NCBI RefSeq assembly: GCF_003627815.1
Contig: NZ_CP032698.1
Coordinates: 2,418,001 to 2,482,000, forward strand
DNA: 64,000 nt
Direction: 5' to 3'
Source of the DNA: Streptomyces hundungensis
GTDB lineage: Bacteria > Actinomycetota > Actinomycetes > Streptomycetales > Streptomycetaceae
The translations under genes and the position numbers were made by a program. Under the pieces are notes generated by a model. That model searched no databases, had not been told where the DNA came from, and worked only from the letters and a program-made list of their open reading frames with translations. Within the stretch, counting starts at the first letter, position 1, and every line of letters starts with the position of its first letter. Shown here piece after piece: positions 52,116-61,034 of this stretch.

Positions 52116-52136
52116 GTTCCACCGGCTAGTACCTGA
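52095..52136. repeat. 21-bp tandem duplication spanning a stop codon
   Basis: GTTCCACCGGCCAGTACCTGA (52095-52115) is followed directly by a copy differing at one base (52116-52136). The first copy contains the TGA of the ferritin-like gene and the second repeats it in frame. Confidence 0.7.
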
Positions 52137-52154
52137 GCAAGGGGCAATACACGC

Positions 52155-53066
52155 ATGGCTTTCGAACCGCCTGAGCGGCTGGTCCGCGCGCTCGGCGAGA
52201 CGTACGGGGACGCGCTGGCCGGGCCCTGGCTCGACCGACTGCCCGAGCTGGCCGAGGAGTCGGCCGCCCGGCGCGGCCTCGCCGTCGACCGGGTCCAGGC
52301 GCCGGGGGGCCGCTCCAGCCTGGTCGCCCTCGTACGCCGTCCGGACGGGACTCCGGCCGCCCTCAAGGTCGCCCCCTCGTTCGCCCGTCCCGACCTGGAG
52401 CGTGCGGCGCTCGCGCACTGGCACGGGTGGGGGGCCGCCCAGTTGCTGGACGAGGAGACGTCCGGGGAGGCCGGTGACGACGCGCTCCTGCTGGAGCGGC
52501 TGCACCCCGAGGTGTCCCTGCGCTCGCTGCCCGAGGCCAAGGCGCTGCTGGAGGCGGCCGGGACCGTGCGGCGGCTGTGGGTCGAGCCGCCCGCCGGCCA
52601 CGCCTTCGAGACGGTGGCCGAGCGCACGGAGCGCCAGAGCGGGCCGATGCGGGCCTCGCGGGATCCCGAACTCGCCCCGCTCGTCTCGGCGGCGCTCGCC
52701 GCCCGCGACGAACTGGCCGCCGCCAGCCCCGAGTTGCTGCTTCTGCACGGCAACTTCCGCCAGAGCAAGGTGCTTTCGGGTGAGCGGGCGCCCTGGTTGA
52801 CGGTGGGGCCCGAGCCGTTGGTGGGTGAACGGGCCTACGATCTGGCGCGGTTGGTACGGGACCGGGTGGAGGACCTCATCGCGGCGCCCAGCGGGGCGTC
52901 CGCCGCGCGGCGCCGCGTCAACAAGCTCGCCGACTCCCTGGACGTCGATCCGGTTCGGCTGCACGGCTGGACGTTGTTCCGGGCGGTTGAGTCCGGGTTG
53001 CGGGCGGGGGTGGCGGGGCGTCACCAGGACGCGGAGCTCCTCCTGGAATTCGCGGGCTGGCTGTAG
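52155..53066 (+). CDS. APH(6)-type aminoglycoside phosphotransferase homologue, predicted pseudokinase
   Basis: The protein is 303 aa. The overall layout matches aminoglycoside/hydroxyurea 6-phosphotransferases: ALKVAPSFARPDLERAALAHWHGWGAAQLL, then ERLHPEVSLRSLP and a GPEPLVGERAYDLARL C-terminal segment. The catalytic loop reads HGNFRQSKVL (198-207), with Asn200 in place of catalytic Asp and Lys205 in place of the metal-binding Asn. The DPKP motif is GPEP, with Gly218 for Asp. It probably does not phosphorylate. The gene follows the ferritin-like pair by about 40 nt and may be co-transcribed. Confidence 0.8.
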   Translation: MAFEPPERLVRALGETYGDALAGPWLDRLPELAEESAARRGLAVDRVQAPGGRSSLVALVRRPDGTPAALKVAPSFARPDLERAALAHWHGWGAAQLLDEETSGEAGDDALLLERLHPEVSLRSLPEAKALLEAAGTVRRLWVEPPAGHAFETVAERTERQSGPMRASRDPELAPLVSAALAARDELAAASPELLLLHGNFRQSKVLSGERAPWLTVGPEPLVGERAYDLARLVRDRVEDLIAAPSGASAARRRVNKLADSLDVDPVRLHGWTLFRAVESGLRAGVAGRHQDAELLLEFAGWL

Positions 53067-53270
53067 CCCCCTGGGGCTCCGCCCCAGACCCCGATCGCGC
53101 CTAAAGGGCGCTCGTCCTCAATCGCCGGAAGGCTGAAATGCCTCATGCGGGCCAGCACCGATCCGGCTAGGGGCGCGAGGAACTGCGCGACCAGCCACCC
53201 ACGGCCCGCAGACGAAAACGGGTTTGGGGGCGCGGGGAACTGCGCGACCAGCCACGCACGGTCCGCAGGC
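53067..53270. repeat. Long dispersed intergenic repeat, copy 1
   Basis: It begins CCCCTGGGGCTCCGCCCCAG (a self-complementary hairpin). A segment follows that matches 56647 onward for about 180 bp with few differences, ending in units of the type GGGGAACTGCGCGACCAGCC. This is a known style of Streptomyces intergenic repeat. The leading hairpin may also terminate the pseudokinase gene. 53271-53341 holds only GC-rich low complexity. Confidence 0.8.
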
Positions 53271-53341
53271 GGGCGGCAGGCCAAGCCCCCCCCGCCCCCG
53301 GAGGGTCTCGGGAAGGGGCGGGGTGGGGAAAGAAACCCCCG

Positions 53342-55042
53342 TCAGGCGGACAGGCGGGCGATCGCCTCGGCCAGCGGAAGCTCCTCGCGCTCGCCCGTAC
53401 GGCGATCCTTCAGCTCGAAGACGCCCTCCGCGACCCGCCGCCCGGCGACCAGGATCTGCGGCACACCGATCAGCTCGGCATCGGTGAACTTCACGCCGGG
53501 CGAGACCCCGGCCCGGTCGTCCACCAGCACCCGAAGGCCCGCCGCACGCAGCTGCTCGGCCGCGTCCAGCGCCGCCTCGGTCTGGACCGCCTTGCCCGCC
53601 GCGACGACGTGCACATCGGCCGGCGCGATCTCGGCGGGCCAGCACAGCCCCTTGTCGTCCGCCGTCTGCTCGGCCAGCGCCGCGACCGCGCGCGAGACGC
53701 CGATGCCGTACGAGCCCATGGTGACCCGGACCGGCTTGCCCTCCTTGCCGAGGACGTCGAGCTGGAAGGTGTCGGCGTACTTGCGGCCGAGCTGGAAGAT
53801 GTGGCCGATCTCGATCGCCCGGTCGAGCTTGAGGCCCGCGCCGCACGAGGGGCAGGGGTCGCCCTCCTCGACCACGACGACGTCGAGGTAGTCGTCGACC
53901 TCGAAGTCACGGCCGCAGACCACGTTGCGGGCGTGCGTGTCGGCCTTGTTGGCGCCGGTGACCCAGGCGGTGCCGGGGGCGATGCGCGGGTCGGCGATGT
54001 AGCGGACCTTCTCCAGGCCCTGCGGGCCGACGTAGCCGCGTACCAGGTCGGGACGGTCCGCGAAGTCCTCGGCCGTGACGAGCTCGACGACCGCCGGGGC
54101 CAGGTGCTCGCCGAGCTTGCCGAGGTCGACCTCACGGTCGCCGGGCACGCCGACGGCGACGATCTCGCCGTCCACCTTGACCAGCAGGTTCTTCAGGGTG
54201 GCCGAGGCGGGGACGCCGAGGTGCGCGGCCAGGGTCTCGATGGTGGGGGTGTCGGGGGTGTCGATCTCCTCGACGGGCCCGTGCGCGGAGCCGTCGACCG
54301 GGGCGGCGACGAAGGTCACGGCCTCGGTGTTGGCCGCGTAGTCGCAGGCCGGGCAGTCCACGAAGGTGTCCTCGCCGGCGGCGGCCGGGGCCAGGAACTC
54401 CTCGGAGGCGGAGCCGCCCATGGCGCCGGAGACGGCGGAGACGATGCGGTAGTCGAGGCCGAGCCGCGCGAAGATCTTCTGGTAGGCGGCGCGGTGCAGC
54501 GCGTAGGACTCGGCGAGACCCTCGTCGGTGGTGTCGAAGGAGTACGAGTCCTTCATCTGGAACTCGCGGCCGCGCAGTACGCCGGAGCGGGGGCGGGCCT
54601 CGTCGCGGTACTTGGTCTGGATCTGGTAGAGCATCACCGGCAGGTCCTTGTAGGACGTGCACTGGTCCTTGACGGTCTGCGTGAAGACCTCTTCGTGCGT
54701 CGGGCCGAGCAGGTACTCGCCGCCCTTGCGGTCCTTGAGGCGGAACAGCAGGTCGCCGTACTCCTCCCAGCGGCCGCTCGCCTCGTACGCCTCCTTGGGC
54801 AGCAGTGCGGGCAGCAGCACCTCCTGCGCGCCGATGGCGTCCATCTCCTCGCGTACGACGGTGGAGATGTTGTCCAGGACCTTCTTGCCGAGCGGCAGCC
54901 AGGTCCAGATGCCGGCGGCGTTGCGGCGCACGTATCCGGCGCGGACCAGGAGCTTGTGGCTGAGCGTCTCGGCGTCCGCCGGGTCGTCGCGCAATGTCTT
55001 GGCCATCAGACGGGACATGCGCTGAACCTGGGCGGCTGCCAT
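53342..55042 (-). CDS. proS: Prolyl-tRNA synthetase
   Basis: It is a class II synthetase of 566 aa in the bacterial form with an internal editing (INS) domain. Motif 2 is in [23 protein letters not shown], the GPTHEE loop is present, motif 3 is [18 protein letters not shown], and the INS domain lies at about 225-385 ([21 protein letters not shown]). ATG at 55042 has AGGAGAG upstream. It is flanked on both sides by near-identical intergenic repeats. Confidence 0.97.
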   Translation of the reverse strand: MAAAQVQRMSRLMAKTLRDDPADAETLSHKLLVRAGYVRRNAAGIWTWLPLGKKVLDNISTVVREEMDAIGAQEVLLPALLPKEAYEASGRWEEYGDLLFRLKDRKGGEYLLGPTHEEVFTQTVKDQCTSYKDLPVMLYQIQTKYRDEARPRSGVLRGREFQMKDSYSFDTTDEGLAESYALHRAAYQKIFARLGLDYRIVSAVSGAMGGSASEEFLAPAAAGEDTFVDCPACDYAANTEAVTFVAAPVDGSAHGPVEEIDTPDTPTIETLAAHLGVPASATLKNLLVKVDGEIVAVGVPGDREVDLGKLGEHLAPAVVELVTAEDFADRPDLVRGYVGPQGLEKVRYIADPRIAPGTAWVTGANKADTHARNVVCGRDFEVDDYLDVVVVEEGDPCPSCGAGLKLDRAIEIGHIFQLGRKYADTFQLDVLGKEGKPVRVTMGSYGIGVSRAVAALAEQTADDKGLCWPAEIAPADVHVVAAGKAVQTEAALDAAEQLRAAGLRVLVDDRAGVSPGVKFTDAELIGVPQILVAGRRVAEGVFELKDRRTGEREELPLAEAIARLSA

Positions 55043-55133
55043 GGATTTCTCTCCTGTACGTGCACGGGGTGATGCCTGGAGGTTAACCGGGCGCCCCGAG
55101 TGCGCGGAAATCCTTTCGCTCCGGACCGGCTCG

Positions 55134-55697
55134 CTACCGGGGGTCCGCCGGGTCGCGCCGCAGCAGTGGCAGGGGGGCGCCCATCACCGCGTACCGCCGT
55201 GCCGCGCTCGGGAAGTGCACCTGCCGGGCGAGGTCGACATAGCCGAGCGCGCGGTACAGGGCGCGGGCGGGGCTCTCGGTGTCGATCGCGGAGAGGATCG
55301 AGCGGGGCTGGTCGGCGGTGTCGGTGATGGTGGTGATGAGCGCCCGCCCCACGCCCCGGTTCTGGAAGGCGGGGTGGACGTGCAGCTCGGTGATCACGAA
55401 GGTGTCGTCGAGCCAGTGGTCGGTGGCGTTGTTGCGCAGATACGGCTCGACGACGGTGGACCACCAGTGGGCCCGGTCGTTGGGCATGCCGTAGACGAAC
55501 CCCGCGAGGCGCCCGTCGGCGGTGGTGGCTCCCAGTGCCCTGGCGCCGGGGTAGGAGAGGTGCCGCAGCACGATGTGGCGGCGCACCCCGACCTCTTCGG
55601 CGCTGAGTCCGAAGGCGATCGCCTGCACGGCGAGTGCCTCGTCCACGCGGGCCGCGAGGTCGAGCGGTCCGACGGTCACCTCAGAGTCATCAGGCAT
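55134..55697 (-). CDS. GNAT family N-acetyltransferase
   Basis: The 187-aa single GNAT domain has [23 protein letters not shown], whose QNRGVG is the acetyl-CoA motif A. The C-terminal [19 protein letters not shown] is motif B. The substrate is unknown. It lies 15 nt downstream of another GNAT gene, probably an operon that reads toward proS. Confidence 0.9.
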   Translation of the reverse strand: MPDDSEVTVGPLDLAARVDEALAVQAIAFGLSAEEVGVRRHIVLRHLSYPGARALGATTADGRLAGFVYGMPNDRAHWWSTVVEPYLRNNATDHWLDDTFVITELHVHPAFQNRGVGRALITTITDTADQPRSILSAIDTESPARALYRALGYVDLARQVHFPSAARRYAVMGAPLPLLRRDPADPR

Positions 55698-55712
55698 GGC
55701 CGCACCCTAACC

Positions 55713-56558
55713 TCAGAACAGCACGCTCATGAATGCTCCGGTCTCACGGAAGCCGACCCGTCGGTAGCAGGCGCGGGCGGGGGCGTTGAAGTCGTTGACG
55801 TACAGGCTGACGATCGGGGCGACGTCGGCGAGTGCGTACCGCAGCACGGCGGCCATGCCGGTGGCCGACAGGCCCTTGCCGCGGTGCTCGGGGGCGACCC
55901 AGACGCCCTGGATCTGGCAGGCCTGGTTGGTGGCGGCGCCGATCTCGGCCTTGAAGACGACCTTGCCGTCCTCGATACGGGCGAACGAGCGCCCCGCGCC
56001 CACGAGTTCGGCGACGCGGGCCTGGTAGAGCAGTCCGCCGTCACCGGCGAGCGGGGAGACGCCGACCTCCTCGGTGAACATGGCGACACAGGCCGGCATG
56101 ATCACGTCCATCTCGTCCTTGCGGATGCGCCGGACGTAGGGGTCGGGGGCGATGTCGTCGGGCATCCGCTCGGCGACCATCAGGGGCTGGTGCGGGCGTA
56201 CGTCGCGGGCGGGGCCCCAGTGCGGTTCTAGCAGCTGCCACAGCCGGGCGGTGGGCTCGGCGGGGCCGACGATCGAGGAGCAGCGGCGGCCGGTGCGGCG
56301 GGCGCGGTCCGCGAAGGAACGTACCGCCTCGGGGGTCGCGCAGATCGGTACGAGGTTGGCGCCGGAGTAGCACAGGGAGCGCAGGCGGCCGTCCGCGTAC
56401 CAGCCCCACATCTCGCCGCCGAGGCGCCAGGGGTCGAGGCCGGCGATCTGTACGCGGGAGGTCACGAACGCGTTGGCGACCGGGTCGCTCTCCAGGATGG
56501 CGAGCGCCGCGCCGAGGTCGCCGGGTTCGAGGACCCGGGTGGTGGTCTGCATCAACAC
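55713..56558 (-). CDS. DUF4081-GNAT family N-acetyltransferase
   Basis: The protein is 281 aa. An N-terminal DUF4081-like domain (ALAILESDPVANAFVTSRVQIAGLDPWRLGGEMWGW) precedes a C-terminal GNAT domain with GVWVAPEHRGKGLSATGM (HRGKGLS motif A) and YVNDFNAPARACYRRVGF. GTG 56558 has GAGG 7 nt upstream; an ATG at 56552 is the alternative. It is common in Streptomyces beside ispG; the substrate is not known. Confidence 0.9.
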   Translation of the reverse strand: MLMQTTTRVLEPGDLGAALAILESDPVANAFVTSRVQIAGLDPWRLGGEMWGWYADGRLRSLCYSGANLVPICATPEAVRSFADRARRTGRRCSSIVGPAEPTARLWQLLEPHWGPARDVRPHQPLMVAERMPDDIAPDPYVRRIRKDEMDVIMPACVAMFTEEVGVSPLAGDGGLLYQARVAELVGAGRSFARIEDGKVVFKAEIGAATNQACQIQGVWVAPEHRGKGLSATGMAAVLRYALADVAPIVSLYVNDFNAPARACYRRVGFRETGAFMSVLF

Positions 56559-56646
56559 GAGGGGGCCTCACGGGACGGGCTGCTGATCTCCGCACTGTAC
56601 CCGCCGCCCCGCCCCCCACGCCCCCACGGGGTTCTCGACCCCCTGG

Positions 56647-56909
56647 CCCCCTGGGGCTCCGCCCCAGACCCCGTTCGCGCCTGAACGGCGCTCGTCCTCA
56701 ATCGCCGGACAGGCTGAAATGCCTCATGCGGACCAGCACCGATCCGGCTAGGGGCGCGAGGAACTGCGCGACCAGCCACCCACGGCCCGCAGACGAAAAC
56801 GGGGTTAGGGGCGCGGGGAACTGCGCGAGAAGCGACCACGGCCCGCAGGCCGAAAGCGGGTTTAGGGGCGCGGGGAACTGCGCGACCAGCCACCTGCGGC
56901 CCGCAGACG
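56647..56909. repeat. Long dispersed intergenic repeat, copy 2
   Basis: It is the same orientation and nearly the same sequence as 53067-53270. It starts with CCCCTGGGGCTCCGCCCCAG and ends with three GGGGAACTGCGCGA-type units, where copy 1 has two. No gene lies between 56559 and 56958. Confidence 0.8.
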
Positions 56910-56958
56910 AGCCGGGACGGGGCCGGGCCCGGGGGTGGCCCGGGGCCCGGGGTGGGGG

Positions 56959-58116
56959 TCAGCCTGCTACGGAGACCTGGGGCTCGCCGGAGGCGACGCC
57001 GTCCTTCTCCATCTGCTCCGCGATCTTCATCGCCTCGTCGATCAACGTCTCCACGATCTTCGACTCCGGCACCGTCTTGATGACCTCGCCCTTGACGAAG
57101 ATCTGCCCCTTGCCATTGCCCGAGGCGACGCCGAGATCCGCCTCGCGGGCTTCGCCCGGGCCGTTCACGACGCAGCCCATGACCGCGACCCGCAGCGGAA
57201 CCTCCATGCCCTCGAGACCCGCCGTGACCTCCTCGGCCAGCTTGTACACGTCCACCTGGGCGCGACCGCAGGACGGGCAGGAGACGATTTCAAGACGGCG
57301 CTGGCGCAGGTTCAGCGCCTCCAGGATCTGGATGCCGACCTTGATCTCCTCCGCCGGCGGGGCCGAGAGGGAGACCCGGATCGTGTCGCCGATGCCTTCG
57401 GCGAGCAGCGCGCCGAAGGCGACCGCCGACTTGATCGTGCCCTGGAAGGCGGGGCCCGCCTCGGTGACGCCGAGGTGCAGCGGGTAGTCGCTCTGCGCGG
57501 CCAGCTGACGGTAGGCGTTCACCATGACGACGGGGTCGTTGTGCTTGACCGAGATCTTGATGTCACGGAAGCCGTGCTCCTCGAAGAGGGAGGCCTCCCA
57601 CAGCGCCGACTCGACCAGCGCCTCGGGCGTGGCCTTGCCGTACTTCTTCAGCAGTCGCGCGTCCAGCGATCCCGCGTTGACGCCGATCCGGATCGGCGTG
57701 CCCGCGTCCTTCGCGGCGAGCGCGATCTCCTTGACCTTGTCGTCGAACTGCTTGATGTTGCCCGGGTTGACCCGGACCGCCGCGCAGCCCGCGTCGATGG
57801 CCGCGAACACGTACTTCGGCTGGAAGTGGATGTCCGCGATCACGGGGATCTGGGACTTCCTCGCGATCGTCGACAGCGCGTCGGCGTCGTCCTGCGTCGG
57901 GCAGGCGACCCGCACGATCTGACAGCCCGACGCCGTCAGTTCGGCGATCTGCTGCAACGTCGCGCCGATGTCCGACGTCCTCGTCGTGGTCATGGACTGC
58001 ACCGAGACGGGTGCGTCCCCGCCGACCGCCACGGAACCGACCTGGATCTGACGGCTCTTGCGACGCTCGGCCAGCCTGGTCGGTACGGACGGCATTCCCA
58101 GTGAAATCGCAGTCAT
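56959..58116 (-). CDS. ispG: 4-hydroxy-3-methylbut-2-en-1-yl diphosphate synthase (flavodoxin/ferredoxin)
   Basis: It is the penultimate step of the MEP isoprenoid pathway and a [4Fe-4S] enzyme. The protein is 385 aa. The TIM-barrel part has [22 protein letters not shown] and RVNPGNIK. The C-terminal cluster cysteines are in SCPSCGR and [14 protein letters not shown] at 58116 gives the family start [11 protein letters not shown]. It is in the order dxr-rseP-ispG, but separated from rseP by a hairpin and about 213 nt. Confidence 0.96.
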   Translation of the reverse strand: MTAISLGMPSVPTRLAERRKSRQIQVGSVAVGGDAPVSVQSMTTTRTSDIGATLQQIAELTASGCQIVRVACPTQDDADALSTIARKSQIPVIADIHFQPKYVFAAIDAGCAAVRVNPGNIKQFDDKVKEIALAAKDAGTPIRIGVNAGSLDARLLKKYGKATPEALVESALWEASLFEEHGFRDIKISVKHNDPVVMVNAYRQLAAQSDYPLHLGVTEAGPAFQGTIKSAVAFGALLAEGIGDTIRVSLSAPPAEEIKVGIQILEALNLRQRRLEIVSCPSCGRAQVDVYKLAEEVTAGLEGMEVPLRVAVMGCVVNGPGEAREADLGVASGNGKGQIFVKGEVIKTVPESKIVETLIDEAMKIAEQMEKDGVASGEPQVSVAG

Positions 58117-58231
58117 CTGCTGTGCAACCCCAAGGTGTGGATCAAGGTCCCGAGATCGGCGGGCTCCAGCCTTCGAGGTTACGTCACCCGCGGGGCCCCG
58201 GGCACACGGTGCCCCCACAGTTCACGCGAAG

Positions 58232-58268
58232 GGGGCGGCTCCGGCGCGCGATGCGCCCGAACCGCCCC
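58232..58268 (-). terminator. Hairpin between the M50 protease gene and ispG
   Basis: GGGGCGG (58232-58238) pairs with CCGCCCC (58262-58268). The stem continues inward through GU, UA and CG and, after one mismatch, five more pairs. It lies about 60 nt downstream of the M50 stop. No T run is present. Confidence 0.55.
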
Positions 58269-58329
58269 TTCCCGTGTTCGTACGTGCCCCGCAGGTCAAC
58301 CGGCGGAAAGCACGGGGCCCTCCCCGTCC

Positions 58330-59631
58330 TCAGGCGAGCTTCACCGGGTTCACCACGTCCGCGACGAGCACGAGCAGGGTGAAGCAGATGAAGATCCCGG
58401 CCACCACGTACGCGACCGGCATCAGCTTGGCCACGTCGAACGGGCCCGGGTCGGCGCGCTTGAGGACGCGGGCGACGTTGCGGCGCAGCGACTCCCACAG
58501 GGCGCCCGCGATGTGGCCGCCGTCCAGCGGGAGCAGCGGCAGCATGTTGAACAGGAACAGCGAAAGGTTGAAGAAGGCGAGCACCATCATGAACGTCGCG
58601 AGGATGTTCTCCGGCGGGGCGTCCATGTTGAGCACCTCGCCGCTGATGCGCGCGGCGCCGACCACGCCGACCGGCGAGTCGGCCTTGCGCTCGCCGCCGT
58701 CGAAGGCCGCGTTCCACAGGTCCGGGATCTTGCCGGGGAGCGCGGCGATGGAGTGCACGCTGTTCTCGACCGCGTCGGTCATGTGGTTCACGGACTGCTC
58801 GAAGGTGAGCGGCTTGATCACGGACTTGGGCAGGAAGCCGAGGTAGCCGGCCGGCACGAACTGGTCCGGGACGGGCTGCCCGTCCGCGTCCTTCTTGGCC
58901 ACCATGTTCTTGGCGAGCGTGGGGTGCAGGGTGATCTGCTGCCCCTGGCGCTCCACGGTGACCGTGGCGGGCCCGATGGTGGCGCGGATCCGGTCCGACA
59001 GATCGGACCAGTCCTTCACGGGCTTGCCGTTGAAGGCGACGATGGTGTCGCCGCTGCGCAGACCCGCGGCTTCGGCGGGCGCGACCGCGTCACCCGGCTC
59101 GCAGGTCTGGCGCTTCTCGCTCGCCGCGATCACGCACTTCTGGACGGCCTCGACCTGCGTGGTCTGGGTCTGCGTACCGAAGCCCATGAACACGCCGAGG
59201 AAGATCGCGACCGCGAGGATCAGGTTCATGAAGGGGCCCGCGAACATGACGATGACGCGCTTCCACGGCTTGCGCGTGTAGAAGAGCCGGTCCTCGTCAC
59301 CGGGCTGGAGCTCCTCGAAGGCGGCCGCCCTGGCGTCCTCGATCATGCCGCGGAACGGAGAGGTCGAGCGTGCCGCGATGCGGCCGTCCGCGCCGGGCGG
59401 GAACATGCCGATCATGCGGATGTAGCCGCCGGCCGGGATCGCCTTGATCCCGTACTCCGTGTCGCCCTTCTTCCGTGACCAGATGGTGGGGCCGAAGCCG
59501 ACCATGTACTGAGGCACGCGGATGCCGAAGAGCTTGGCCGTGGAGAGGTGGCCGAGCTCGTGCCACGCGATGGAGATGAGCAGTCCCAGGGCGAAGAGCA
59601 CTATGCCGAGGACCGTCAACAGGATCGTCAT
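58330..59631 (-). CDS. rseP: Site-2 (M50) membrane metalloprotease, RseP-like
   Basis: It is an intramembrane protease of the RseP/RIP1 type. The protein is 433 aa. HELGH in the first transmembrane helix (about residue 24) is the HExxH zinc site. A PDZ domain lies at about 180-260 ([21 protein letters not shown]). The second catalytic motif is [13 protein letters not shown] near the C-terminus, with about four transmembrane helices in all. The ATG overlaps the dxr TGA (ATGA). Likely substrates are anti-sigma factors; this is inferred. Confidence 0.93.
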   Translation of the reverse strand: MTILLTVLGIVLFALGLLISIAWHELGHLSTAKLFGIRVPQYMVGFGPTIWSRKKGDTEYGIKAIPAGGYIRMIGMFPPGADGRIAARSTSPFRGMIEDARAAAFEELQPGDEDRLFYTRKPWKRVIVMFAGPFMNLILAVAIFLGVFMGFGTQTQTTQVEAVQKCVIAASEKRQTCEPGDAVAPAEAAGLRSGDTIVAFNGKPVKDWSDLSDRIRATIGPATVTVERQGQQITLHPTLAKNMVAKKDADGQPVPDQFVPAGYLGFLPKSVIKPLTFEQSVNHMTDAVENSVHSIAALPGKIPDLWNAAFDGGERKADSPVGVVGAARISGEVLNMDAPPENILATFMMVLAFFNLSLFLFNMLPLLPLDGGHIAGALWESLRRNVARVLKRADPGPFDVAKLMPVAYVVAGIFICFTLLVLVADVVNPVKLA

Positions 59632-60878
59632 GCGTGTGCCTCCGCTGTCGCCTTCACCGCGAGTTCCCGGGCCCGGGCGCGTGCCCAGGTCTCCGCTTCC
59701 AGGACGTCCGAGACCGTGAGGGAAGTTCCCGCGGCCGGCGTCCCGTGTTCGGTGACGACCTCCGTCACCGTCTCCATGATCCCGCTGAAGGGGAGCCGTC
59801 CGGCCAGGAACGCGTCCACGCACTCCTCGTTCGCGGCATTGAACACCGCCGGAGCCGTCCCGCCCAATTCCCCGACGTGCCGGGCGAGTCCCACCGCCGG
59901 GAACGCGTCGTTGTCGAGCGGGAAGAACTCCCAGGTCGAGGCCTTGGTCCAGTCGAAGGCGGGCGCCGCGTCCGGAACCCGCTGGGGCCAGCCGAGCCCG
60001 ATGGCGATCGGCCCGCGCATGTCGGGCGGGGTCGCCTGGGCCAGCGTGGAGCCGTCGGTGAACTCGACCATGGAGTGCACATAGGACTGGGGGTGGACGA
60101 CGACCTCGATGCGCGAGAAGGGGATGTCGTAGAGCAGGTGCGCCTCGATCACCTCAAGTCCCTTGTTGACGAGGGTCGCCGAGTTGACGGTGATGACGGG
60201 GCCCATCGCCCAGGTGGGGTGGGCGAGCGCGTCGGCGGGGGTGACGTCGGCGAGTTCGCCGCGGGTACGCCCCCGGAAGGGCCCGCCGGACGCGGTCACC
60301 ACGAGCTTGCGCACATCGGCGCGCTTTCCGGCGGCCAGGGCCTGGAAGAGGGCGGCGTGCTCGGAGTCGACGGGGATGATCTGGCCCGGCTTCGCCAGGG
60401 CCTTGACCAGCGGGCCGCCGACGATCAGCGACTCCTTGTTGGCCAGCGCGAGCGTGCGGCCGGCCGTGAGCGCGGCGAGCGTCGGGGCGAGGCCGATCGA
60501 GCCGGTGATCCCGTTCAGGACGGTGTGGCAGGGGGACGCGGCGAGCTCGGTGGCCGCTTCGGGGCCGGCGAGGATCTCGGGGAGCGGCTCGCCGCCGTAC
60601 TGCGCCGTCAGCGCCTCGCGCAGGGCGGGCACGGCGTCCTCGCGTGCGACCGCGACGGCGCGGACCCGCAGCCGCCGGGCCTGCTCGGCCAGCAGCTCGA
60701 CCCGGCCGCCGGCCGCGGAGAGCGCGGTCACCCGGAAGCGGTCGGGGTTGCGCAGGACCAGGTCGATGGCCTGGGTACCGATGGATCCGGTGGATCCGAG
60801 GACGACCACATCGCGTCGGCCTTCGGTCGGGTCGAAGGCGATGTGGGGGTCGGCGAGGGGGGCTGGGCTGTCGCTCAT
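59628..60878 (-). CDS. dxr: 1-deoxy-D-xylulose 5-phosphate reductoisomerase
   Basis: It is the first committed MEP-pathway step. The protein is 416 aa. The NADPH-binding [12 protein letters not shown] is followed by [11 protein letters not shown], the metal and substrate residues in [22 protein letters not shown] and [28 protein letters not shown]. It is translationally coupled to the downstream M50 protease gene. It is upstream of ispG, so two MEP-pathway genes lie in one cluster. Confidence 0.97.
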   Translation of the reverse strand: MSDSPAPLADPHIAFDPTEGRRDVVVLGSTGSIGTQAIDLVLRNPDRFRVTALSAAGGRVELLAEQARRLRVRAVAVAREDAVPALREALTAQYGGEPLPEILAGPEAATELAASPCHTVLNGITGSIGLAPTLAALTAGRTLALANKESLIVGGPLVKALAKPGQIIPVDSEHAALFQALAAGKRADVRKLVVTASGGPFRGRTRGELADVTPADALAHPTWAMGPVITVNSATLVNKGLEVIEAHLLYDIPFSRIEVVVHPQSYVHSMVEFTDGSTLAQATPPDMRGPIAIGLGWPQRVPDAAPAFDWTKASTWEFFPLDNDAFPAVGLARHVGELGGTAPAVFNAANEECVDAFLAGRLPFSGIMETVTEVVTEHGTPAAGTSLTVSDVLEAETWARARARELAVKATAEAHA

Positions 60879-60990
60879 GCCCCCATTGTTGCCGCATCGG
60901 CTGTGTGCCTGGACAGCGCTCCTGCCAAGAGGGCCCGGGCGAGTGCGCGGGCGCCGTCCCGTACCCGCTCGCGGGGCGGCGCCCGGGCGG

Positions 60991-61028
60991 CCCGGCGCCG
61001 GAGCGGAACCTGACGCTCCGGCGCCGGG
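60991..61028 (-). terminator. Terminator downstream of the acyl-CoA dehydrogenase gene
   Basis: Perfect 15-bp arms (60991-61005 and 61014-61028) with loop GAACCTGA begin 7 nt after the stop codon of the acyl-CoA dehydrogenase gene. The T run is absent. Confidence 0.8.
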
Positions 61029-61034
61029 GGCGGT

